This document shows positions 8,775 to 16,505 of a stretch of 64,000 nucleotides of DNA, piece after piece. The position numbers were made by a program, and so were the translations under genes. The stretch spans positions 21,163 to 85,162 of the forward strand of contig DENB01000095.1 in the NCBI GenBank assembly GCA_002359495.1. The letters run 5' to 3'. Source of the stretch: Enterobacteriaceae bacterium UBA2655 (lineage in GTDB: Bacteria; Pseudomonadota; Gammaproteobacteria; Enterobacterales; Enterobacteriaceae). Position 1 is the stretch's first letter; every line of letters begins with the position of its first letter. The notes under the pieces were generated by a model that saw only the letters and a list, made by a program, of their open reading frames with translations, was not told where the DNA came from and made no database searches.

Positions 8775-9374
8775 TCAGATGGCGGGCTGTTCCGGCCAGT
8801 TAATCTCCGGGGCGACGGATGTATCCACAGCCTGTACAGCCTGAATATATGTCATCCATGCCAGAAGCGAAGCCTTATCCGTATCGGTGATAATGCCCAG
8901 CAACAGCTGGGTCTGCCATGCCTGCGTCATGCTGTTGGCCTGACTGATAAACGACACTTTCTGGCTGTCCGCGTCAGCTACCGCTGCGGCCTTTTCTGCA
9001 TCCGTATTTGTCACCCATTTTTCACCGTCCCATTCATCAAAAGCCGTTGCCGGTTTCAGCGGTGTGGTGTTTTCCGGCCAGTCGCCCGGCGCGGTTATTT
9101 CAACCGGGGAGCCGTCCGTTACGGCATAGGCCATCTTTCCACGGTGATCCGGCAAAACCTGCCAGTTACCGTTACTGAATACCGCCACACTGCCCGGATC
9201 CGCCTCCGGCGGGGCGTCACAACAGGCGCTGGCCGGAATGCCCACGCCCTGCATCAGGTATTCATCCGTTGGGCCGGTAAAAATACCCGTTGCGCTCTCA
9301 TAGTTGTAAACGGTCAGGAAGCCGGACGCTTTCGCCAGCCCGTTTTTATCCAGGGTGATGTAGTTTTCTGCCAT
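8775..9374 (-). CDS. G: tail fibre assembly protein gpG
   Basis: 199 residues of the caudoviral tail fibre assembly (Tfa) family: an N-terminal domain with FTGPTDEYLMQGVGIPASACCDAPP, and the helical C-terminal part found in these chaperones. It helps fold or attach the gpH fibre. Its start codon overlaps the H stop by one base (TAATG), so the two are translated together. Confidence 0.9.
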   Translation of the reverse strand: MAENYITLDKNGLAKASGFLTVYNYESATGIFTGPTDEYLMQGVGIPASACCDAPPEADPGSVAVFSNGNWQVLPDHRGKMAYAVTDGSPVEITAPGDWPENTTPLKPATAFDEWDGEKWVTNTDAEKAAAVADADSQKVSFISQANSMTQAWQTQLLLGIITDTDKASLLAWMTYIQAVQAVDTSVAPEINWPEQPAI

Positions 9375-10462
9375 TATGCAGCTCTCACGATGTAGTTAAA
9401 GGCGACGTTTCGCGGACGGTTTTCACTGGCGATTGGTACCACCAGTGACGCATCAAACCTGCAGGCCTGCTCCCCTCCGCTAACCCCGGAACTGGCTGTT
9501 TTGGTATCGCTATTGGATGTTCGCTGAAAAGCGCCTGTCCATGCACCCTGTGAATCATTGGCGAAGTCATAGCCAATAAAAGTCCCGGTAATATTACGAA
9601 TGGCATCACCCTGACTTGTCCCAATACCGCGCCCGGAATCCACCCCCCGGCCATCGTCCCAGCCGCGTATGAACTCCCCGCGTAAATCAGGCAGTTTCAG
9701 CGACGGAAACGCCTTCGCCAGTGCAGGGTATGCCGCCGCGCTGAAAGTCGCTCCGTTGCATTTCATCCAGCCTTCCGGCGCCGTCGATTGCGGCCACGGC
9801 ACAGGCACACCGACAGGCAGGGCAGAGCCGTCACCCAGCCCGAGGTTAGCCAGGGCTTTTGAAACCAGTCCTTTGCTTTTCAGCTCTGACAGCGCATTTC
9901 CGATCAACGGGTACTGAACATGCGGGTTCGCGGCCTCAAGGTGTTCGCTCATCAGGTCATCGGCGTACTGCTTCACCTCAATCACCGCTTCATTCACCGA
10001 ATCGTCAACATACTGGCGCGTCGCCAGCACCACGGACGGATCGATTTTCAGGGTAATGGCGTCCGTGCTGTTGACGATGAGCACCATGCGCACGGTCTGC
10101 GTGCGGCCGCTGCCTTCGTCCAGTTTCGGCTTGTAGGTTTCCGGTGTGTTGCAGACCGCTATCAGCGTGCCGTCCGCATCAAACAGGCCCATTTCCCTGA
10201 TCCAGAAACCGCCCTCCGTTTCCGGGATAATCTGCTCGGCAATAATCTGGCTGGCGTTATCTTTATCAATGCTCAGGGTGTTGATGGCTGCCCGGCGCAC
10301 CTCATGCACCAGCGCGGTCTGGCTGGCGTTCGGGGTCGGCAGCGTGCCGTTCCCGTCGCCCACGGCCATCTGCGTGATGTTCAGTTTTGTGCCCAGCGCG
10401 GCGGCGTTAGCCATCTTTGCCGCGCCGAGGTTGGTGATAATGGCATAATATTTTTGCGTCAT
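9374..10462 (-). CDS. H: tail fibre protein gpH, short form
   Basis: 362 residues from ATG 10460-10462 (MTQKYYAIITNLGAAKMANAAALG), which overlaps the end of I by four bases; longer upstream readings have no family support. The first 150 residues are the conserved gpH attachment domain (MALGTKLNITQMAVGDGNG type). After a short linker comes a collar-like domain (PVGVPVPWPQSTAPEGWMKCNG) and a C-terminal tip ending NYIVRAA. P2 gpH is about 669 residues, so the shaft is much reduced. The tip decides host range and is usually the most variable part. Confidence 0.9.
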   Translation of the reverse strand: MTQKYYAIITNLGAAKMANAAALGTKLNITQMAVGDGNGTLPTPNASQTALVHEVRRAAINTLSIDKDNASQIIAEQIIPETEGGFWIREMGLFDADGTLIAVCNTPETYKPKLDEGSGRTQTVRMVLIVNSTDAITLKIDPSVVLATRQYVDDSVNEAVIEVKQYADDLMSEHLEAANPHVQYPLIGNALSELKSKGLVSKALANLGLGDGSALPVGVPVPWPQSTAPEGWMKCNGATFSAAAYPALAKAFPSLKLPDLRGEFIRGWDDGRGVDSGRGIGTSQGDAIRNITGTFIGYDFANDSQGAWTGAFQRTSNSDTKTASSGVSGGEQACRFDASLVVPIASENRPRNVAFNYIVRAA

Positions 10463-11067
10463 GGTCCCACTTCCAGCGTGTCGATAACGTGAACCGCCGC
10501 GCCGCCGTAAACCGGCCCGCTGACGGAAATAATGTCCGGGGTATAGGGGTAAACCGTCAGGCTGTCCCCGTAATAACTGGCCGCCGCGATGGCGGTCTGC
10601 CCGCTGACCTGCAGGTTGATGGACATTCCCAGCAGATGGCGGCTGCATGGCTTCGCATCGCTTATCAGGCGCTCCAGCTCCTGATAGGTGTCCTCCGTAA
10701 TGCCCTGTTCCTGCACGCCGATGTCCAGGCGAAACGTGCCGGGTGCCTCTCCGGTCTGCCACCACTCAATGATGCGGATAAGAAAGCCGAACGGCTCCAC
10801 CACGCGGCGAATGGCGCTGGTCGTGCCCTTGTGCTGATGAATGTAAAACGCATCCTGCACCACCTGGCGCTTCACGCTTTCCGTCCAGCTTTCGTCCCAG
10901 CGGTCCACCGAAAACGCCCAGGCGAGATAAGGCAGAAACCTGACGGGGCAGGTTGCCGGGTTCCACAGCTCGCGCAGCGGGACATCCAGCCCGGATAAAT
11001 CGCTGCACGCGGCGGCCAGCCTGCGCTCAAGCGCCGAGGAGCCGGGCGGCAGAAGGCTGTTCATCAT
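10459..11067 (-). CDS. I: baseplate/tail protein gpI
   Basis: 202 residues; P2 gpI is about 176. It carries the family signature LWNPATCPVRFLPYLAWAFSVDRWDESW. It is part of the baseplate wedge and links to the fibres. Overlaps of four bases with J and H mark one translational unit. Confidence 0.93.
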   Translation of the reverse strand: MMNSLLPPGSSALERRLAAACSDLSGLDVPLRELWNPATCPVRFLPYLAWAFSVDRWDESWTESVKRQVVQDAFYIHQHKGTTSAIRRVVEPFGFLIRIIEWWQTGEAPGTFRLDIGVQEQGITEDTYQELERLISDAKPCSRHLLGMSINLQVSGQTAIAAASYYGDSLTVYPYTPDIISVSGPVYGGAAVHVIDTLEVGP

Positions 11068-11981
11068 GTGCCTGTCTCCTGCTCATCCGCGACGGCAACG
11101 GACACTGCCGTGCAGTACCCCGCCTGCGTGCGGTCCATGATGATGTCGCTGGCAGGCTCAGTCATCTCCACCCAGTCCACCCCGGCCACCCGAAGCACCG
11201 CCCCGTAGGAATCCCGCCGCACGCTGCGCCCCAGCTTTCTCTGCTCGACCAGGTAGGCGGCCAGCGCCGCGTTCGCCGCATCAAGACACGGACCGGCGGC
11301 CACCCCGTCATACAGATGCAGTTTTGCCTGTATGCTGTAACTGAATATCGTGGCGCCCTGCACCGTCACGCGGTCGGCCACCGGGCGCACGCTTTCGTCA
11401 TTCAGCGCCACATCCACCGCGTCCAGCAGATCCGCCGGGGCGCTGCCGTCCCCGTCCTGCGCCAGCACGGTGATCAGCACCTCCGCCGGGGCGGGACTGG
11501 TGGCGGACACATCCGCCACGCGCCCGTCCGCGCTTTTGGCGTAAAACTCATAGGCCGCCTTCGGCCCGGCCACGCTCAGCCCCTCAAACGCATCCGGCAC
11601 GCGCAGGCGCAGCGCATCGTCCGTTTCCATCACGGCGGCCACCGGCGGCACCGCGTCCGGGTCAGCCGGAGTCGTGACCAGGCGGGATACGTTGTAGTTG
11701 GCCGCCAGCTGGTCCAGATCGCTGCCGAGCGCATAGGCCACCATCACCGCCTGCGCCGCCTCGTTAATTTTCTGGCGCAGCAGGACCTCCCGGTACGTGC
11801 TTTCCTGCAGCTGCTTCACGACGGGTTCCGATTCCAGCGCCAGCGTGCGGCGCACCGCCTCCTGCTGCTCTGCCGGATAAAGCGCGATAAACGCTTCTTT
11901 ACGCGTAGCCAGCAGGGTTTCAAAATCCGGCACTTCCACCACGTCCGGCGCGGGCAGCTGTGAAAGGTCAATAACTGCCAC
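11064..11981 (-). CDS. J: baseplate assembly protein gpJ
   Basis: 305 residues, close to P2 gpJ (302) and to T4 gp6. It begins AVIDLSQLPAPDVVEVPDFETLLATRKEAFIALYP, typical of the family, and forms the outer baseplate ring. It overlaps the end of W by 14 bases and I by four. Confidence 0.94.
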   Translation of the reverse strand: MAVIDLSQLPAPDVVEVPDFETLLATRKEAFIALYPAEQQEAVRRTLALESEPVVKQLQESTYREVLLRQKINEAAQAVMVAYALGSDLDQLAANYNVSRLVTTPADPDAVPPVAAVMETDDALRLRVPDAFEGLSVAGPKAAYEFYAKSADGRVADVSATSPAPAEVLITVLAQDGDGSAPADLLDAVDVALNDESVRPVADRVTVQGATIFSYSIQAKLHLYDGVAAGPCLDAANAALAAYLVEQRKLGRSVRRDSYGAVLRVAGVDWVEMTEPASDIIMDRTQAGYCTAVSVAVADEQETGT

Positions 11982-12327
11982 TGTTTCCTCCCGTTGAGAC
12001 GTTCATGGCAAGCGGGGAACCGTCCGCCCGCTGCCCGGTTAAATCCACCTGCATGGAGCCGTCCGCATTGCGGGTGATGTTAATTGCGCTCAGCCGGATG
12101 CGCGGCTCCCAGCGGCTCAGCGCGCCGTACACCGCCGCCATCATCTGCAGGTCCAGCGCATCGTTCTGAGGCTGGTCAATCAGCCGGAAAAGCAGCGAGC
12201 CATATTCCCGCCGGGCAATCCGGCTGCCCTGCGGCGTCAGCAGGATGTCGCGCACGGACTGGCGGATGTGGTCCGTGTCTGTGATGGCCTGCCCGGTCTG
12301 CGGGTTCATGCCGAGATACATCGTCAT
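11968..12327 (-). CDS. W: baseplate protein gpW (gp25-like)
   Basis: 119 residues of the T4 gp25-like family, with the motif I(R)QSVRDILLTPQGSRIARREYGSLLFRLIDQP that is found in all contractile systems, type VI secretion included. It starts sheath assembly at the baseplate. It overlaps V by four bases. Confidence 0.94.
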   Translation of the reverse strand: MTMYLGMNPQTGQAITDTDHIRQSVRDILLTPQGSRIARREYGSLLFRLIDQPQNDALDLQMMAAVYGALSRWEPRIRLSAINITRNADGSMQVDLTGQRADGSPLAMNVSTGGNSGSY

Positions 12328-12902
12328 TGCGGCCCCCCTGACGTATCCGAGCCGGATTTCACCCTGCCGTGGACGTGTGAATCCACCACGACGCCGTTGG
12401 AACTCATGGCGCCGCCGCCCTGCGTCACGGCGCCGTTCATCACGGTTTCCGCATTCACCTGCATCTGGTCAGCGGTCACGATGAACTGGCCGGTTTTCAG
12501 TTCGATGCTGTCGGACGCCTCAATCAGCACGCTTTTGATTCCCTTAATCAGCCATCGCCCGGTTGCCGGTTCGTACTCAAACCAGCCGCCGTCCGGGTAT
12601 GCGGTCACGCTGCCGTCCTCAGAATCCGACGGCGGCGGGAACTCATCGGAATAAATGGCCGGCAGCGCAAAGGCGGTTTCGAGATTACCGCCGAGACTCA
12701 GCAGCAGCACCTGCTCCCCGACAGAGGGTTTCCACCAGGTACGGGTATTCCCGGCGCGCAGGGTCAGCCAGTTAATCCAGTTGGTTTCGAGATCGCCCGC
12801 TTTCACCCGGCAAAGCCATTTATCCTTATCCACTGCCGAGACGGTCCCGGTGCGGATCAGGTTGGTGATGAGGCGCATGATTTCAGTAAGTTGTGCGTTC
12901 AT
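12324..12902 (-). CDS. V: baseplate spike protein gpV
   Basis: 192 residues; P2 gpV has 211. N-terminal OB fold (LRAGNTRTWWKPSVGEQVLLLSLGGNLETAFALPAIY) followed by a beta-helical C-terminus ending with SNGVVVDSHVHGRVKSG; the H-x-H pair is where gpV-type tips bind iron. It is the membrane-piercing spike. First gene of its operon, right after an Ogr-type palindrome. Confidence 0.93.
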   Translation of the reverse strand: MNAQLTEIMRLITNLIRTGTVSAVDKDKWLCRVKAGDLETNWINWLTLRAGNTRTWWKPSVGEQVLLLSLGGNLETAFALPAIYSDEFPPPSDSEDGSVTAYPDGGWFEYEPATGRWLIKGIKSVLIEASDSIELKTGQFIVTADQMQVNAETVMNGAVTQGGGAMSSNGVVVDSHVHGRVKSGSDTSGGPQ

Positions 12903-12947
12903 AAAGGAAGGTTGCCATTAACGAAAAAAGAGCGGCAGCGGGCGACG

Positions 12948-12967
12948 TTGTAAGGGGCATGGCACAA
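12948..12967 (-). promoter_or_regulatory. Ogr-type activator site of the V late promoter
   Basis: On the minus strand TTGTGCCATGCCCCTTACAA, a TTGT-N12-ACAA dyad lying between S and V. Its centre is about 55 bases before the V start, the spacing expected for an Ogr-activated promoter with a very short leader. Confidence 0.7.
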
Positions 12968-12970
12968 AAG

Positions 12971-13417
12971 CTATTCGCTCAGCCAGCGCAGCAACGCCTC
13001 CTGCACCGTGGTTTCCACTTCGCCATTCATGCCCAGCAGGGGGCGTGCCGCATATTTCACATCTTTTCCGCCCCGGCTTACCCGGTCACGCAGTCCGTAA
13101 TGATGGACGCGGGCAATACGTTGCACGCGACCGGCAAACGCAATTTCGGCCTGATTTGCGTTTGCCTGCGCTTTGAGATATTTCGCGGTTTTCAGCTTTG
13201 TGAACATTTTGCGCTTTACCCGGCCCTGTTTGGTCCGGGCCGTTATCCGGCGCGGCTCCCATGCCGTGCCGTCCGGGCTGCGCTGCGCCGTGATGTTCTG
13301 TTGCTGAATCCGGCGCACATCCCGCGCCACTTCGCGCAGCATCTTGCGACGTTCTGCCGGTTCGAGGTTTGCCAGCAGCGCATCCAGCCAGGCGTCCACC
13401 TGATGCAGTTCGCTCAT
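12971..13417 (-). CDS. S: tail completion protein gpS
   Basis: 148 residues (P2 gpS about 150). The family features WLDALLANLEPAERRKMLREVARDVRRIQQQNI and the basic SPDGTAWEPRR segment are present. It acts at the head-proximal end of the tail. Four-base overlap with R. Confidence 0.93.
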   Translation of the reverse strand: MSELHQVDAWLDALLANLEPAERRKMLREVARDVRRIQQQNITAQRSPDGTAWEPRRITARTKQGRVKRKMFTKLKTAKYLKAQANANQAEIAFAGRVQRIARVHHYGLRDRVSRGGKDVKYAARPLLGMNGEVETTVQEALLRWLSE

Positions 13418-13842
13418 CGGCGGCCCGTCCAGTAATCGTCCGGCAGCTCCGGCTCCGGCACCGCTTCAACCTGCATCTGCCCGTTCACCTCACGGGCCAG
13501 CACCCGCTCCGTCAGTTTCAGGTTCAGGCTCAAATCACAGGCACCATTGCCGAGAATATCCACCTCGAACGTGAACAGCTTTTCCCGCTCCGAGGTGTTC
13601 TGCAGCATGTCCGGCTGGTTGTCGCGCAGCCAGTACAGCACAGGCGCCATCAGCAGGTTCTGGTCCCCGGTGAAATCTGTCACCACTACGTTAAGGGTGT
13701 AGCGGTATTCCCAAGAAATCGACGCGGCAGACGTGGCGACCAGCGAGCCGTTGTCCACAAACAGGTGCAGCCGGTCCGGGTTATCCCGGACATAGCTCAC
13801 GGACTCATTCAGGGCTTTGCGTAAGGATTGCGGCTTGTTCAT
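13414..13842 (-). CDS. R: tail completion protein gpR
   Basis: 142 residues (P2 gpR 155). It starts MNKPQSLRKALNESVSYVRDNPDRLHLFVDNG, typical of the family, and ends ELPDDYWTGRR. It works with S in closing the tail. Its first 38 bases overlap the end of lysC in another frame. Confidence 0.93.
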   Translation of the reverse strand: MNKPQSLRKALNESVSYVRDNPDRLHLFVDNGSLVATSAASISWEYRYTLNVVVTDFTGDQNLLMAPVLYWLRDNQPDMLQNTSEREKLFTFEVDILGNGACDLSLNLKLTERVLAREVNGQMQVEAVPEPELPDDYWTGRR

Positions 13843-14089
13843 CGTTGCGCTCCTGGCAGGTCACTATGGTGTCCACTTTGTCCGCGCAGGTTGCCCAGGC
13901 GGCTTCCGTCTCATCCAGCTGGCGATTCAGATCGCCGTTACTGCGCGGCGCTGACTCCGGCAGCTGGCAGCGCGTTATCTTCGGACAGCCACTCACGGTA
14001 AGACTGACCTCCGGTGATGGCCGGTCTTGTGCGCAGCCGGATAACAGCATCAGGCAGAGGGGCAGCAGCCCAGCGGCGAAATTCTTCAT
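13805..14089 (-). CDS. lysC: outer-membrane spanin lipoprotein LysC
   Basis: 94 residues from ATG 14087-14089. Residues 1-17 form a lipoprotein signal ending LLSGC, so the mature protein would be lipid-anchored in the outer membrane. Further cysteines (GCPKITRC, WATCADK, TCQER) are present. The gene starts inside lysB in a different frame and overlaps the first 38 bases of R, the P2 arrangement. With LysB it would fuse the two membranes as the last step of lysis. A GTG six bases upstream (VKMKNF) is an alternative start. Confidence 0.85.
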   Translation of the reverse strand: MKNFAAGLLPLCLMLLSGCAQDRPSPEVSLTVSGCPKITRCQLPESAPRSNGDLNRQLDETEAAWATCADKVDTIVTCQERNDEQAAILTQSPE

Positions 14090-14366
14090 TTTCACGGGTA
14101 AGCTCCTCAATCCGGCGCTGGCGTTTTTGTAACAGCGCGCTGGTTTCTTCCGCAGCCGCATAAAGCCGGGTCTGCTCCCGGCTGTTGGTCTGCGTCAGGA
14201 TGTTCAGGGCAATCAGCTGGCTGTTTTTCTGGTTCAGCTTCGTTTTCAGCGCGGCCAGCGCAGTTTTCTGGCTGCGGTTTTCCTGCTCTGCGTTATCCAG
14301 CCGCCACGTCTGAAAGCCGATCGCAGCAACTGCAATAAGCGACACCACAATCAGCGTGCGCATCAT
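13938..14366 (-). CDS. lysB: inner-membrane spanin LysB
   Basis: 142 residues from ATG 14364-14366, which overlaps the endolysin stop as ATGA. One N-terminal membrane segment (LIVVSLIAVAAIGFQTW) is followed by a long periplasmic coiled coil (residues 20-110, rich in E, Q, L, R), the build of an i-spanin. P2 lysB affects lysis timing. Its 3' half contains the start of lysC in another frame. Confidence 0.87.
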   Translation of the reverse strand: MMRTLIVVSLIAVAAIGFQTWRLDNAEQENRSQKTALAALKTKLNQKNSQLIALNILTQTNSREQTRLYAAAEETSALLQKRQRRIEELTRENEEFRRWAAAPLPDAVIRLRTRPAITGGQSYREWLSEDNALPAAGVSAAQ

Positions 14367-14875
14367 GTTGTCCCCTTCAGGCACCAGGCCATCTCCCGCC
14401 CGCGGCGGTTATCCAGCCCCTGATTGAATACGCCTTTCACATACACCCAGCGCGGCAATTGATGACAGGCATCCACCCAGCGGCGCTGATTCAGTAATTT
14501 CGTCATCGTGGAGCCGCAGGCGTTGCCGGTCCCCACGTTGAACGCCAGCGACACCAGCGCGTCATAAACCTGCTGCGGCACCTTAACCGCCAGGCAGCGC
14601 GCCAGTGCCGCCTCGACGCGTAACACGTTGGTGATGAAATTCCCTGCCGCCTGCCGTTCCGTGATGGTCCGGCCCGGCACCACGCCGGACGTGTTGCCGA
14701 TCCCGTCCGTCCACACCCCGGCGCTGCACTGGTAAGGCCTGAGACGGCACCCTTCGTAATCCGCGATGAGTTTCAGCCCCTCCACTGAGGTGTGCAGCTG
14801 CTGAAAGCCCGGCAGCGTGGCGGCAATCGCCAGCACCGCCCCGACCGCACACCGCTTAACGGTTTGCAGATTCAT
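14363..14875 (-). CDS. SAR endolysin (GH24 lysozyme) with P1 Lyz-type cysteines
   Basis: 170 residues. The N-terminus (residues 8-24) is a weakly hydrophobic, alanine/glycine-rich signal-arrest-release segment holding C9. The catalytic core reads ADYEGCRLRPYQCSAGVWTDGIGNT: E41, C50 and T56 at the GH24 E-8-D/C-5-T spacing, with C43 beside the glutamate. In phage P1 Lyz the equivalent cysteines keep the enzyme inactive through a C44-C51 disulfide until C13 leaves the membrane and swaps the bond. The same three positions here (9, 43, 50) argue for that control. P2 gpK is a cytoplasmic endolysin, so this cassette is of another origin. Confidence 0.9.
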   Translation of the reverse strand: MNLQTVKRCAVGAVLAIAATLPGFQQLHTSVEGLKLIADYEGCRLRPYQCSAGVWTDGIGNTSGVVPGRTITERQAAGNFITNVLRVEAALARCLAVKVPQQVYDALVSLAFNVGTGNACGSTMTKLLNQRRWVDACHQLPRWVYVKGVFNQGLDNRRGREMAWCLKGTT

Positions 14876-15071
14876 ACTCCCCCCGGCTGATGCGGCCGCT
14901 TTCCAGCAGCTGAAAGGTTTTGCGCCGGTAGTACCAGCTCACCAGAAACATTCCCACGCCGAGCGCCATTCCCAGCAGCGTTGCAACGTCCTGCAGATCC
15001 CACTTCCCCAGCCAGCCCATCACCACCGCGATGCAGTAAGTCAGAAAGGCGCTGATACGTTCTGTTGTCAT
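14856..15071 (-). CDS. holin (possibly pinholin-type)
   Basis: 71 residues with two likely membrane segments (ISAFLTYCIAVVMGWLG and VATLLGMALGVGMFLVSWYY) and a basic, hydrophilic tail (RRKTFQLLESGRISRGEYESANR). It takes the place of P2 gene Y, between X and the endolysin, and overlaps the endolysin start by 20 bases. Being partnered with a SAR endolysin it may only need to depolarise the membrane. Confidence 0.82.
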   Translation of the reverse strand: MTTERISAFLTYCIAVVMGWLGKWDLQDVATLLGMALGVGMFLVSWYYRRKTFQLLESGRISRGEYESANR

Positions 15072-15074
15072 GAT

Positions 15075-15278
15075 TCAGTCCCAAAGCTGCACGGTCTGCG
15101 CGGTGGCGGCGGGCGTGATGTCCGGCAGTTCCACTTCCAGCCCGTGCGGTAAAAAAGGCCCGTAAGCGGCCAGCCCCGGATTCGCCTGCAGCACCTGCTC
15201 CGTCAGTCCCTGCGTGCGCCCGTAGTGACGCCAGCAAAGCGCGTCCACCGTGTCATACTGCTGCGCCCGCACTTTCAT
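15075..15278 (-). CDS. X: tail protein gpX (LysM-like)
   Basis: 67 residues, the same length as P2 gpX. It reads as a small LysM-type domain (VRAQQYDTVDALCWRHYGRTQGLTEQVLQANPGLA) and is an essential tail component. One-base overlap with L. Confidence 0.94.
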   Translation of the reverse strand: MKVRAQQYDTVDALCWRHYGRTQGLTEQVLQANPGLAAYGPFLPHGLEVELPDITPAATAQTVQLWD

Positions 15279-15751
15279 CAGATAAGCTCCACCACGTTAT
15301 GCGGCCTGCCCTGCACGCGACTGATGGCCCAGCGTGCATCCCGCCACAGGTCACCCGTGGCGTCGTCCAGTGCTTCGCCACGCTTCACGCCGGACGCCGT
15401 GGCGTCATAGTCCTGATAACGCTCGTTCAGCACGGCCCGCGTCCAGCACCAGACCGCATTGCGGTAGTGGTGAATAAGCTGGCTTTCTCCGGCCAGCTTC
15501 TCCGCCGGAACGTCCGATAAGTGGTTGTACCCTTTCAGCTCCTGACGCTCGCGAAAGCCGTAAAGCTCCGCGTTGACCTCTGAAATGGCAGTCAGGACCA
15601 CCTGACGCAGCCGGGGTGCCGTCACGGTTCCGTCAGTGCGCATCACCTGCCGGAACTCAGCCAGGTCAATGTCCGGCCAGAACGAATTGTTGAGGATGAT
15701 TTCCGGCGCATCCGGCGCCTGCTCCGGCGCAACAAACTTCATTGCCGTCAT
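15278..15751 (-). CDS. L: head completion protein gpL
   Basis: 157 residues (P2 gpL 169), with the family's NNSFWPDIDLAEFRQVMRTDGTVT and HYRNAVWCWTRAVLNERYQDYDAT segments. It closes the filled head and prepares the neck for tail joining. A 100-base gap separates it from M. Confidence 0.94.
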   Translation of the reverse strand: MTAMKFVAPEQAPDAPEIILNNSFWPDIDLAEFRQVMRTDGTVTAPRLRQVVLTAISEVNAELYGFRERQELKGYNHLSDVPAEKLAGESQLIHHYRNAVWCWTRAVLNERYQDYDATASGVKRGEALDDATGDLWRDARWAISRVQGRPHNVVELI

Positions 15752-15851
15752 AGCTGTGTTACTCCTGAATTAGTCGGGCGGTGGACGGGGTTTTGATAAG
15801 GCAGAGCCTGTCGCCACCCCGTGCCGCCCCGCGCGTGGGCACGTCCGGTTA

Positions 15852-16502
15852 TCAGCTGGCGTTGCGCAGTTTGCGCTCCAGCTGTTCAATGTCTTTTTTT
15901 ACTCCGCAGCGTTCGTCCAGCTGCAGCGCGGTTTTAAGGTGATGCAGGGCAGAGACGGGATCGCCTTCACGCAGCAGCCAGCCCAGCGACTTGTGCAGAC
16001 GGGCGCGCGACTGGTCGGGCATATCCCGGTCGCCGATAACGTCCAGCGTCTGCACAAGCAGCCCGGCATCAAACGGGGTGTCAGCCAGCAGGGCCGCTTT
16101 CGCCGCGTCGGCAAATTCCTCAGCCAGCACGGTCTGCGTGTTGCGGTTAAACCCCTGCGGCATCACCCAGCCGTGTTTCAGCGCATGGCGCCCGATGGTC
16201 AGCGCCCCGGCATAATCCCCGGCATCAACGCGCCAGAGCATCACGTACATCAGCACGTCATCCTGCTGCGCAGCGTCGGCGGCCAGCACGCCCTCTATCC
16301 AGGCGGAATATTTGGGCAGCACTTCCTGTTTGATTTCGGCTTTTTTGGCATTGGACTGCACGCCCTTAAGGCGGCGGCGGTCCTCGCCCAGCTGCATCAG
16401 CATCTGGTCATAACCGGACGCATGGCGAACACTGCCGCCCTGACGGGCGGCCTGTTCAGCCTGAATGCGCAGGCGGTGCTGCCGTGCGGGACTCAGGCTC
16501 AT
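15852..16502 (-). CDS. M: terminase endonuclease subunit gpM
   Basis: 216 residues; P2 gpM is about 247. It begins SLSPARQHRLRIQAEQAA, contains LPKYSAWIEGVLAA, and ends with a short coiled segment. With gpP it cuts DNA at cos during packaging. Three-base gap after N. Confidence 0.94.
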   Translation of the reverse strand: MSLSPARQHRLRIQAEQAARQGGSVRHASGYDQMLMQLGEDRRRLKGVQSNAKKAEIKQEVLPKYSAWIEGVLAADAAQQDDVLMYVMLWRVDAGDYAGALTIGRHALKHGWVMPQGFNRNTQTVLAEEFADAAKAALLADTPFDAGLLVQTLDVIGDRDMPDQSRARLHKSLGWLLREGDPVSALHHLKTALQLDERCGVKKDIEQLERKLRNAS

Positions 16503-16505
16503 CCG

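Noticed and set aside
9385..10765. Long upstream reading of gpH and an alternative 89-codon frame within it
   Set aside because: The extra N-terminal residues come from the antisense-like frame of I; the gpH family start is MTQKYYAIITNLG at 10462.
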